Shown here piece after piece: positions 16,794 to 24,548 of a stretch of DNA of 41,173 bases. Position 1 is the first letter of the stretch, and every line of letters begins with the position of its first letter. Made by a program: the position numbers and the translations under genes. This DNA is from Gemmata sp. Lineage in GTDB: Bacteria; Planctomycetota; Planctomycetia; Gemmatales; Gemmataceae. Location: assembly GCA_022843445.1 (NCBI GenBank), contig JALHNS010000013.1:1-41173 (forward strand). Direction: 5' to 3'. The notes below the pieces were generated by a model, which saw nothing but the letters and a program-made list of their open reading frames with translations, was not told where the DNA came from and did not search any database.

Positions 16794-17759
16794 ATGCCTG
16801 TCGTGGCCGTCACCGACTACACGTTCCCCTCGCTGGAGATCGAGGAGGCCATCCTCCGCGCCGCCGGGATCGAACTCCGTGCCGGCAACGACAAAGGGGG
16901 CGCGGCACTGAAGGCGCTCGTTACCGACGCCGAGGCGGTGATCGCGCAGTTCGCAGCGATCAGTGAGGACGTCATCGAATCGATGCGGCGAGCTCGGGTG
17001 ATCGTGCGGTACGGCATCGGCGTCGACAACATCGATTTGCAAGCGGCGCGCGCGCGCGGCATTCCGGTCTGCAACGTGCCGGATTACTGCATCGACGAGG
17101 TGGCCGATCACGCCCTCGCGTTCATTCTGGGCGTCACCCGACAGGTCGTGCCCAACACGCTGTTCGTGCGAGAGGGCAAGTGGGGGCTGGCGACGCCGAT
17201 CGACCGGTTGCGGACGCTGCGCGATCAGGCGGTCGGGTTGGTCGGCTTCGGTCGTATCGGACGCGAAGTCGCCTCGCGCCTCGCCCCGTTCAAGTGTCGG
17301 CGGTTCGTCCACGACACACTTGTTCCCTCCGACACGGTGCGCGCCGCCGGTTGCGAACCGGTCGCTCTCGACGCTCTGTTGGCCGAGTCCGACATCGTGA
17401 CCCTGCACTGCCCCTCGACACCGCAGACGAAGAAGTTGCTGAACGCCGACACCCTCGGCCGAATGAGGCGCGGCGCTGTGGTGGTAAATCTGGCACGCGG
17501 CGATTTGATCGACACCCCCGCTCTCGTGGCCGCGTTGGAGTCGGGGCAGGTCTCCGCTGCGGCCCTCGACGTTTGCGATCCCGAGCCGATCCCGGCCGAC
17601 AGCCCGTTGCGGTCGCTGCCGAACGTCATCGCGGCATCGCACATCGCGTCGGCCAGTCCCAAAGCCGTGCGAACCCTCCGCGAGACGGCAGCAACAATCG
17701 CGGTGAGGGCCCTGCGGGGCGAACCGCTGCCGAACGTCGTGAACGGGGTGACCCGATGA
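16794..17759 (+). CDS. D-isomer-specific 2-hydroxyacid dehydrogenase
   Basis: The product has 321 residues. The Rossmann NAD motif is G-L-V-G-F-G-R-I-G-R-E-V. Before it comes the substrate-domain pattern V-I-V-R-Y-G-I-G-V-D-N-I-D. Catalytic residues appear in order: Arg in N-L-A-R-G-D, Glu in D-P-E-P, and His in A-S-H-I-A-S. The enzyme would interconvert a 2-hydroxyacid and a 2-oxoacid with NAD(H). A CtBP- or phosphoglycerate-dehydrogenase-like subgroup is likely from length and motifs. It is the first gene of a seven-gene operon and its last codons overlap the next ATG (ATGA at 17756). In context it may supply the 2-oxoacid consumed by the E1/E2 complex downstream. Confidence 0.92.
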   Translation: MPVVAVTDYTFPSLEIEEAILRAAGIELRAGNDKGGAALKALVTDAEAVIAQFAAISEDVIESMRRARVIVRYGIGVDNIDLQAARARGIPVCNVPDYCIDEVADHALAFILGVTRQVVPNTLFVREGKWGLATPIDRLRTLRDQAVGLVGFGRIGREVASRLAPFKCRRFVHDTLVPSDTVRAAGCEPVALDALLAESDIVTLHCPSTPQTKKLLNADTLGRMRRGAVVVNLARGDLIDTPALVAALESGQVSAAALDVCDPEPIPADSPLRSLPNVIAASHIASASPKAVRTLRETAATIAVRALRGEPLPNVVNGVTR

Positions 17760-18721
17760 ACGCGACTCGGGTGCTGGTAACTGGGGCCGGTGGGTTCATC
17801 GGATCGTGGGTGTTGCGCGAACTGCTCGACCGCGATGCGAAAGTGGTGGCCCTCGACGTTCGGCCGGCGACCGGGCGTTGGTCGCGTGTAATCGGAGCGA
17901 AGGCGAAGGACGTTCACTTCGCCGAGACGCACTTAACCGACCGCGACGCGATCCGGGCCTTGATCGAGACGCACGGCGTCTCCCACGTCGTCCACTTGGC
18001 CGCGCTCCTGACGCCGGACTGTCAGCTGGATCCGTTTCGCGGTTGCGAGGTGAACGTCTTGGGGAGCACGGCGGTCTTCGACGCGGTCCGCCTCGCGGGA
18101 TCGGTCCGAGCGATTTCGTTCGCCAGCTCCTACGCCGTTTACGGCGAAGACGGCTCCGCGGATTCGCAGCCCCCGATGTTTTACGGCGCGTTCAAGCAGG
18201 CGGTGGATGCGATCGCGGGCCAGTACTGGCGGCACTTCGGGCTGCGCTCGTTGGCGATTCGGCCGCACGTGGTGTACGGGCCCGAGCGCGAATCCGGGCT
18301 GACCGCCGGGCCGTCGCTGGCGTGTCGGGCGGCGGTTCGCGGCGAGAACTACGAGATCGGCTACACCGGCATCGCCGGCTACGACTACGTCGAGGATGTC
18401 GCGCGCGCGTTCGTTCGGGGCGTTCTGGAGTGCCCGGCGGGAGCGACCGTTGCCGACCTGCCCGGTGAGCCAGCGGCCACGCACGAGATCGTTCAACACA
18501 TCCAGCGGTGTTGTCCCGGTGCGACCGGGCGCATCACGGCTTCCGGCCCTGCGATTCCGTCGAACGTCCCGCCGGCGCCCCGCGACATTCGCCAGGTGCT
18601 GCCCGGCTGGGAGCCGACTTCGCTGGCCAGCGGCATCGCCCGGACGCTCGCCTATTACCGCCGAACCAACGGGATCGGCGTGCCGACGAACCCAGTCGCA
18701 GCAGAGGGAGATGTGCCATGA
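17756..18721 (+). CDS. NAD-dependent epimerase/dehydratase (extended SDR)
   Basis: The product has 321 residues. The dinucleotide motif is V-T-G-A-G-G-F-I-G-S-W. A-L-D-V-R-P ends the second strand with an acidic residue, favouring NAD over NADP. The active site shows S-S-Y-A-V-Y-G-E with the Ser, and Y-G-A-F-K as the Y-x-x-x-K pair. This is the extended short-chain dehydrogenase fold of sugar epimerases, dehydratases and uronate dehydrogenases. The start at 17756 is fixed by the ATGA overlap with the upstream gene, and its stop overlaps the next ATG at 18718. In this catabolic setting a free-sugar or sugar-acid oxidation or epimerisation is more likely than a nucleotide-sugar role, but the sequence cannot tell. 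Confidence 0.9.
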   Translation: MNATRVLVTGAGGFIGSWVLRELLDRDAKVVALDVRPATGRWSRVIGAKAKDVHFAETHLTDRDAIRALIETHGVSHVVHLAALLTPDCQLDPFRGCEVNVLGSTAVFDAVRLAGSVRAISFASSYAVYGEDGSADSQPPMFYGAFKQAVDAIAGQYWRHFGLRSLAIRPHVVYGPERESGLTAGPSLACRAAVRGENYEIGYTGIAGYDYVEDVARAFVRGVLECPAGATVADLPGEPAATHEIVQHIQRCCPGATGRITASGPAIPSNVPPAPRDIRQVLPGWEPTSLASGIARTLAYYRRTNGIGVPTNPVAAEGDVP

Positions 18722-20439
18722 CGTCGAACCGCGGGGCACCCGCGCGGGTTTCTCTCCCCAAGGCCACTCTGTACGTCGCCGTTGTTGTCGCCTTCGGCAA
18801 CTCCGGCGATGCGGCGGGCGGGGAACCGCATTTCGTCGACCATTCGCTCCTCGTCGCTCCGGAGTACCCGTGCACCTGGCCGAGCCACCCGTTCCCGCGG
18901 TTCGCGATCACCCATCAGCGGAAGATCGGTCCCGAGTCGGCGTACAACGTCGATGTTCTGCTGATCGACGGGAACACCGGAACGCAACTCGACGTGCCCC
19001 CGCACTCGGTCGCGCGGCCGGACTTGAAGCGCGAGAAGTCGGGTCCGTTGGGCCTAGCCTACACGGACAAGATCGAGCCGTGGCAGTTCGGAGGTGAAGC
19101 GTGCGTCGTCGACGTGCGCGACCTGCTCGACAAGGCCCCCAAGGGCGTCAGCCCGTTGGTGAAGCCGGAGCACGTCGAGCGGTTCGAGACGCGGCACCGC
19201 AAGGTGCGCCCCGGCGACATCGTGCTGTTCCGGAGCGGCTACTCGGACAAGTACTATCGCCCGCTGCCCGAAGGCCGCCGGTTCATCGCCGATGTGCTCG
19301 ACCGCAAAGCCCCGGGCTACCCCGACCCCGACCCGGATTGCATGGAGTTCCTGGGCAAGCGCGGCGTGCTGGCACTTGGCACCGACAGTGCCAGCATGGG
19401 GCCGCTGCCCGATCTCGCCGAACCGACCCACTACGCCGGTCTGAAATACGGGATGATCTGGACCGAAGGTGCAACCAACCTCGGCGAGCTCCCGGCGACC
19501 GGCGCGTTCTACTGCTTCCTCGGCCCGAAACACGAGGGCGGTCCCTACGGCGAAGGGCGGGCGTTCTCGGTCGTCGGCGGCGATCTGCCGAAGCGACTGA
19601 TCGAGTCGTGCCAGAAGAAACGGGCGATCGACCTGTCGCCAACATTGTCGCCGAAGTTGCCCCTGACTTCGCCCGGCATCGGCACGGGGAATCACCGCCA
19701 AGTCTACTTGAAGGTCGATTTCCTGTACTCGAAGTATCTCGACATGTGGCACCACGGCCACCTCATGGATGCGATGGCGGGCACGCATCTCGTTCCGCCG
19801 GCCTACGCACTCCCGGAGACGAATGAACCGGTCGACTACGAGCCGGAGATCCGCGGTTGGCTGGATCAGTACGAGAAGAAGTACGGTAAACGCGGTGCCA
19901 GCAAGATGACGACCGAGAAGGTGCCGCTCGAGTGGACCTGCGGCGAAGCCCGCGTGATCGACGTCCGCGCGCTCTCCGGAACGACCAAACAACGCGACTG
20001 GCCCGCGTCCCCGGAAGTCACCGTCGAGCACATCAAGACCTACGAACGCGACACCCGCGCGCTTCGCGCCGGCGACGTGGTGATCTTCCGGACCGGGCAC
20101 ACCGACAAGCACCTCAAGCCCGAACCGGCCGACGCGGGGATGTGGCTCGACCCGCTCTCCGGCAAGGCGGAAGGCTGGCCCGCCCCGGGGCCCGATGCCA
20201 TCGTCTATCTCAAGGAGAAGGGGATCCGGTGCGTCGCGAGCGACGCCCCCGACCTCGGTGGCGTTGACCCGCGGCGCGCGCTAATGACCTACTGGGCGCT
20301 GGGCAGCCGGGAGATGGTCGGTGTCGAGATGCTGGTGAACGTCGACACGATCCCCGCGAAGGGAGCGTACTTCCTGTTCGCGGCGGTGAAGGTGCGCAAC
20401 TGTCACGGTGGCCCGGGACGGGCCATCGTCTTGTACTGA
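18718..20439 (+). CDS. Exported double-domain cyclase-family protein (KynB-like fold) with altered metal motifs
   Basis: The product has 573 residues, about twice the usual 210-280 of the cyclase family (PF04199), which covers kynurenine formamidase and isatin hydrolase. The start at 18718 follows the ATGA overlap. An N-terminal hydrophobic stretch (A-T-L-Y-V-A-V-V-V-A-F) suggests export. Two similar halves are visible, each with a R-x-G-D-x-V-x-F-R-x-G segment (R-P-G-D-I-V-L-F-R-S-G and R-A-G-D-V-V-I-F-R-T-G). The canonical motif is H-x-G-T-H-x-D-x-P-x-H. The first half has N86-T-G-T-Q90-L-D92-V-P-P-H96, with two His lost. The second has M-A-G-T-H357-L-V-P-P-A-Y363, with Asp and outer His lost. 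So either the metal site is unusual or the hydrolase activity is altered. Neighbours imply a lactone, amide or ring-opening role. Confidence 0.88.
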   Translation: MTSNRGAPARVSLPKATLYVAVVVAFGNSGDAAGGEPHFVDHSLLVAPEYPCTWPSHPFPRFAITHQRKIGPESAYNVDVLLIDGNTGTQLDVPPHSVARPDLKREKSGPLGLAYTDKIEPWQFGGEACVVDVRDLLDKAPKGVSPLVKPEHVERFETRHRKVRPGDIVLFRSGYSDKYYRPLPEGRRFIADVLDRKAPGYPDPDPDCMEFLGKRGVLALGTDSASMGPLPDLAEPTHYAGLKYGMIWTEGATNLGELPATGAFYCFLGPKHEGGPYGEGRAFSVVGGDLPKRLIESCQKKRAIDLSPTLSPKLPLTSPGIGTGNHRQVYLKVDFLYSKYLDMWHHGHLMDAMAGTHLVPPAYALPETNEPVDYEPEIRGWLDQYEKKYGKRGASKMTTEKVPLEWTCGEARVIDVRALSGTTKQRDWPASPEVTVEHIKTYERDTRALRAGDVVIFRTGHTDKHLKPEPADAGMWLDPLSGKAEGWPAPGPDAIVYLKEKGIRCVASDAPDLGGVDPRRALMTYWALGSREMVGVEMLVNVDTIPAKGAYFLFAAVKVRNCHGGPGRAIVLY

Positions 20440-20448
20440 GGACGCGCC

Positions 20449-21738
20449 GTGACGCACGACCTCGAACGCACGACGCTCCGCGCGGTCGCCCGGCGAATCG
20501 TGCCGTTCGTGTGCTTGCTGTACGTCTTGAACATCCTCGACCGGGCGAACGTGGGGTTCGCCCGGTTGGCGATGCAGGACGACCTCGGCCTGAGCAAGGC
20601 GGCGTTCGACCTCGGGTACGGGATGTTCTACCTCGGCTACATCCTCTTTGAGGTGCCCAGCAATCTGCTGATGAAGCGGATCGGGGCGCGAATCTGGATC
20701 GCCCGCATCATGGTCAGTTGGGGTTTGGTCTCCGCGGCCACGATGTTCGCTCAGGATGTCTGGACCTTTTATGCGTTGCGGGTGCTACTCGGCGTCGCCG
20801 AGGCGGGGTTCTTCCCGGGCATCATCTACTACCTCTCGAACTGGTTCCCGGATCGCGAGCGGGCCAAGATGACCGCCTTCTTCATGCTGGCCATCGGCGC
20901 CTCGAACGTCCTCGGCAACCCGGTCTCCGGCTGGATCATGGACGAGTTCAACGGCGCGTCCGGCCTGTACGGCTGGCAGTGGCTGTTTCTGCTCGAAGGC
21001 ATCCCGACTGCGGTGGTCGGAGTGGCCGTACTCTTCGTCCTGAAGGATTCCCCGCGAGACGCGCACTGGCTGACCGACGAGCAGCGCGAATGGTTGATCC
21101 GGCGAATGGCCGAGGAAGAGCGGGTCCGCCGGCACCAACACGGCCCGGACCGGTGGCAGGCGATGCTCCAACCGCGGGTGTGGCTGCTGATCGCGATCTA
21201 CTTCACGGTCGCGGTCGGGACGAACGCGGGCGGGGCGTACTTCCCGACGCTGGTGAGGGAGCAGTATCAGCAAGCGACGCACTTCCAAATCGGGCTGTTG
21301 ACGGCACTGCCCCACCTGTGTGCGATCATCGCCATGGTGCTCGTCGGCATCAACTCCGACCGCACGGGCGATCGCCGCTGGCACCTCACCGGCTCGGCGC
21401 TGGCGGCGGCCGCCGGGTGGGGCTTGGTGGCTTGGGGGCCGGTGCCGGCGGTCGCGCTGACAGGGCTGTGCGTCGCACAGGCCGGCATGATGAGTATGCT
21501 CCCGGTCTTCTGGACGCTCCCCAGTGCGTTCCTCTCTGGAGCCGCGGCCGCCGGCGGCATCGCGCTGATCAACTCGGTCGCCAACATCGGCGGGTTCTTC
21601 GGAGCGACGATCTTGGGCCAACTCGGCCTGTGGGCGATGGCCGGCATCCTGTTGGGGGGGGCTGTGCTGACCGCGGCGACGATCCGTTCATCGTTCCCGA
21701 CACACCCCCTTAGGGGAGGCCATCGGCATGACCAGTGA
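20449..21738 (+). CDS. MFS transporter, anion:cation symporter (ACS) family
   Basis: The product has 429 residues with about twelve hydrophobic segments, starting with GTG at 20449. The N-terminus reads Y-V-L-N-I-L-D-R-A-N-V-G-F-A, and G-Y-I-L-F-E-V-P-S-N-L-L-M-K-R follows. Both are typical of the ACS family, which takes up sugar acids, tartrate, phthalate or 4-hydroxyphenylacetate with protons. The loop E-A-G-F-F-P-G-I-I-Y-Y-L-S-N-W is another family mark. It follows the cyclase gene by 9 bp and overlaps the SDR start by 11 bp, so it belongs to the operon and probably imports the pathway substrate. An organic anion is the best guess for the cargo. Confidence 0.92.
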   Translation: MTHDLERTTLRAVARRIVPFVCLLYVLNILDRANVGFARLAMQDDLGLSKAAFDLGYGMFYLGYILFEVPSNLLMKRIGARIWIARIMVSWGLVSAATMFAQDVWTFYALRVLLGVAEAGFFPGIIYYLSNWFPDRERAKMTAFFMLAIGASNVLGNPVSGWIMDEFNGASGLYGWQWLFLLEGIPTAVVGVAVLFVLKDSPRDAHWLTDEQREWLIRRMAEEERVRRHQHGPDRWQAMLQPRVWLLIAIYFTVAVGTNAGGAYFPTLVREQYQQATHFQIGLLTALPHLCAIIAMVLVGINSDRTGDRRWHLTGSALAAAAGWGLVAWGPVPAVALTGLCVAQAGMMSMLPVFWTLPSAFLSGAAAAGGIALINSVANIGGFFGATILGQLGLWAMAGILLGGAVLTAATIRSSFPTHPLRGGHRHDQ

Positions 21739-22561
21739 ACTGTTTTCGTTGGCGGGACGCGTCGCCGTAGTTTCGGGGGCCGCCCAAGGACTGGGGCAGG
21801 CGACCGCGCTGGCGCTGGCCGAGCACGGCTCGCACGTCGTGTTGGTCGATCGCAATCTGGCCGGCGCGGAAGCGACCGCCGAGCGCATCCGCGGCCCCGG
21901 CCGGCGCGCCGTCGCATTCGGCGACGATGTCTCGAATCCGGAAGCGGTCGCAGACTTGTTCCGCCGAGTCGATTCCGAGTTCGGGCGGGTCGACTTCCTC
22001 GGGAACATCGCCGGCGACGGGCACCTCTCCAAACCCGAAGACCTCACGATCACCGATCTGCACCGCGTGCTGCAAAACCTCGTTGTGGGCCGGTTCGCGA
22101 TGTGCCAGCAAGCGGGCCGGCGCATGCTCGCACAGGGCCGCGGATCGATCATGAACATCGGCTCGCTCGCCAGTTCCACGGCCCTCGGCCGCGGGCACAT
22201 CGCCTACAGCATGGCGATGGGCGCGGTGGTGCAGATGACCCGCGAACTCAGTACCGAGTGGAGCCACCGCGGGGTGCGGGTGAACTGCGTCACACCGGCA
22301 CAGGTGGTCAATCCCGGTCTGACCGCGCGGATGCAGGCCGACCCGACCCTGGAGGGGCGATTCCTCCGCGGCATCCCCGTCGGGCGTCTCGGCCGGCCGA
22401 GCGACATCATGGGGCTGGCGGTGTTCCTCGCGTCCGATGCCTCGTCGTGGATCACGGGGGCGGTCATCCCGCTGGACGGCGGCAACACGGCGATGAACGC
22501 GGGCGGCACACCCGGCCACGAGGGGCGCGCGGTTCAATCGTTTCTTCCGGAGAAGAAGTAG
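21728..22561 (+). CDS. SDR-family oxidoreductase with catalytic lysine replaced by methionine
   Basis: The product has 277 residues of the classical short-chain dehydrogenase fold. The cofactor motif is S-G-A-A-Q-G-L-G (residues 16-23) and the second strand ends V-L-V-D-R, which favours NAD. N-I-A-G stands in place of N-N-A-G. The catalytic Ser is S146. At the Y-x-x-x-K site the sequence reads Y160-S-M-A-M164, with Met in place of the proton-relay Lys. The C-terminal part is typical (P-V-G-R-L-G-R-P-S-D-I, then G-A-V-I-P-L-D-G-G). Either this copy has lost normal dehydrogenase chemistry or it works by a modified mechanism. It overlaps the MFS gene by 11 bp and is followed after 6 bp by the E1 gene. 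Confidence 0.9.
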   Translation: MTSELFSLAGRVAVVSGAAQGLGQATALALAEHGSHVVLVDRNLAGAEATAERIRGPGRRAVAFGDDVSNPEAVADLFRRVDSEFGRVDFLGNIAGDGHLSKPEDLTITDLHRVLQNLVVGRFAMCQQAGRRMLAQGRGSIMNIGSLASSTALGRGHIAYSMAMGAVVQMTRELSTEWSHRGVRVNCVTPAQVVNPGLTARMQADPTLEGRFLRGIPVGRLGRPSDIMGLAVFLASDASSWITGAVIPLDGGNTAMNAGGTPGHEGRAVQSFLPEKK

Positions 22562-22567
22562 CCACTC

Positions 22568-24544
22568 ATGACACACCCGGCCCCTCCAAATGATGAACAG
22601 CTTCTCGCGCTGTACCGCACCATGCAGGTCATCCGGCAGACCGAGGAGGAACTCGCGCGCTGCCACCAGCGCGGGCTGATCCACGGCGCGTGCCACACCT
22701 ACGTCGGGCAGGAGGCGATCGCGGTCGGCGTGTGCGCCCATCTCACCGCGCGAGATTCGGTCTTCAGCACGCACCGCGGGCACGGTCACGCGCTGGCCAA
22801 GGGGATGCCGCCGCGCGAGCTGATCGCGGAACTGTTCGGTCGCGCGACCGGTTGCTCGCGCGGCCGGGGCGGGAGCATGCACCTGTTCTCGCCCGAGATC
22901 GGGATGATGGGCACGAGCGGGATCGTGGGCCCGTGCATTTTGCAGGCGTGCGGCGGCGGCTACAGTTCCAAGCTGTTGAAGAACGGCACGGTGGGCGTGG
23001 CGTTCTTCGGGGACGGGGCCGTCAACAACGGCGCCTTCCACGAAGGCTTGAACATGGCCAGCATCTGGAAACTGCCGGCGCTGTTCGTCTGCGAGAACAA
23101 CCAGTTCGCCACCGAGGTGCCCTTCGCCTACGCCAGCGGCACCCCCGACGTCGGGCGCCGCGCCGCGAACTACGGCATGCCGGGGTTCGAAGTCGACGGC
23201 AACGACGTCTTCGAGATCTACCGAGTGGCGGGCGCGGCCGTGGCCCGCGCCCGCGCCGGCGGCGGGCCCACGCTCATCGAGTGCAAAACCTACCGCACCC
23301 GCGCCCACGCGGAAGGCATGAGCGACTTCACCTATCGGACGCGCGAAGATGTCGCGCGTTGGAAGGAGCGCTGCCCGATTCGCCGGTTGGCCGAACGGCA
23401 CGCGGAGTTGAGCTCGCGTTTCGCGGAAATCGAAGCCGAAGTGGCGGAACTGGTTCGACAGGCGAAGGAGTTCGCGGAAGCCAGCGCCGGGCCGGAGCCC
23501 GCTTTAGCAACCGCGCACGTGTACGCCGAACCGCGACGAGTCGTTGAGCCAGCGCGGACGACCGCCGCACGCGAACGCACCTTCGTTGCGGCCACGGTGG
23601 AAGCCCTCGACCACGCGATGGCGCACGACCCGACGATCTTCGTCATGGGCGAAGGCATCGGCGCGCGCGGCGGCAACTTCACGACGACTCAAGGCCTGTA
23701 CGCGAAGTACGGTGCCGAGCGCGTGTGCGACACGCCGATCTGCGAGCGCGGCTTCGTCGGCCTTGCCTGTGGCGCGGCCATGACCGGGACGAGGCCCGTC
23801 ATCGACTTCATGTTTATCGACTTCATCAACGATTCGTTCGGTGAGATCGTCAACCAAATTGCGAAGATGCAATACATGAGTAGCGGTCGGCTGAAGATGC
23901 CGGTGCTACTTCGCGGGTGCGGCGGCGCGGGGCACTCGGCGGCGACGCACCACTCCGGGATGTACCATTCGATCTACGCGCACGTTCCGGGCCTGCGGGT
24001 GGCGCTGCCGTCGAACCCGTTCGACGCCAAGGGCCTGATGGCGCACTCGCTGCGGTGCGACGACCCGGTGCTGTTCCTCGAACACCGCGAGTTGATGCAG
24101 ACCAAGGGGCCGGTGCCGGAGGAGCACTACGAGATCCCCTTCGGGCGAGCTCGTGTCGTGCGGCCGGGAACCGATGTGACGGTGGTCGCGCTGTCCCTGA
24201 TGGTTCAACACGCACTCAGGGCCGCGGAGACGTTGGCGAGCGAGGGCGTATCGGTCGAAGTCGTCGACCCGCGAACGGTGTCGCCGTTGGACACCGAGAG
24301 CATCTTGCAATCGGTCGCCAAGACGGGCCGGTTGCTGATCGTGGACGAGGCGTTCGGCCCGTGCGGGTTCGCCTCCGAGATCGCCGCTCGCGTCGCGGAC
24401 GCGGGGTTCAACGACCTCGATGCACCCATCAAACGGCTGCACGGTGCCTTCGCTCCGACTCCGTACGCCCCCGCGTTGGAGAAGGCCGTCGTTCCCGATG
24501 TGGCGCAGATCGTCCGCGCGGTGCGAGATCTAACGGAGGAGTAG
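22568..24544 (+). CDS. Fused E1 alpha-beta subunit of a 2-oxoacid dehydrogenase complex
   Basis: The product has 658 residues. Residues of about 10-330 are the alpha part: F-S-T-H-R-G-H-G-H, then the thiamine diphosphate motif G148-D-G with N-N at 177-178 (F-F-G-D-G-A-V-N-N, C-E-N-N-Q-F). Residues of about 345-655 are the beta part: C-D-T-P-I-C-E-R-G-F-V-G, D-F-M-F-I-D-F, F-L-E-H-R, then a C-terminal transketolase domain (V-V-D-P-R-T-V-S-P-L-D). Most bacteria with this type carry alpha and beta as separate genes. It would decarboxylate a 2-oxoacid and pass the acyl group to the lipoyl arm of E2, encoded 4 bp downstream. Pyruvate, branched-chain or acetoin-type substrates cannot be told apart; the setting suggests a specialised catabolic substrate. 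Confidence 0.92.
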   Translation: MTHPAPPNDEQLLALYRTMQVIRQTEEELARCHQRGLIHGACHTYVGQEAIAVGVCAHLTARDSVFSTHRGHGHALAKGMPPRELIAELFGRATGCSRGRGGSMHLFSPEIGMMGTSGIVGPCILQACGGGYSSKLLKNGTVGVAFFGDGAVNNGAFHEGLNMASIWKLPALFVCENNQFATEVPFAYASGTPDVGRRAANYGMPGFEVDGNDVFEIYRVAGAAVARARAGGGPTLIECKTYRTRAHAEGMSDFTYRTREDVARWKERCPIRRLAERHAELSSRFAEIEAEVAELVRQAKEFAEASAGPEPALATAHVYAEPRRVVEPARTTAARERTFVAATVEALDHAMAHDPTIFVMGEGIGARGGNFTTTQGLYAKYGAERVCDTPICERGFVGLACGAAMTGTRPVIDFMFIDFINDSFGEIVNQIAKMQYMSSGRLKMPVLLRGCGGAGHSAATHHSGMYHSIYAHVPGLRVALPSNPFDAKGLMAHSLRCDDPVLFLEHRELMQTKGPVPEEHYEIPFGRARVVRPGTDVTVVALSLMVQHALRAAETLASEGVSVEVVDPRTVSPLDTESILQSVAKTGRLLIVDEAFGPCGFASEIAARVADAGFNDLDAPIKRLHGAFAPTPYAPALEKAVVPDVAQIVRAVRDLTEE

Positions 24545-24548
24545 TACC

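Noticed and set aside
21710-23401. A 563-codon open frame antisense to the SDR and E1 genes
   Set aside because: It crosses two real genes and shows no family motif.
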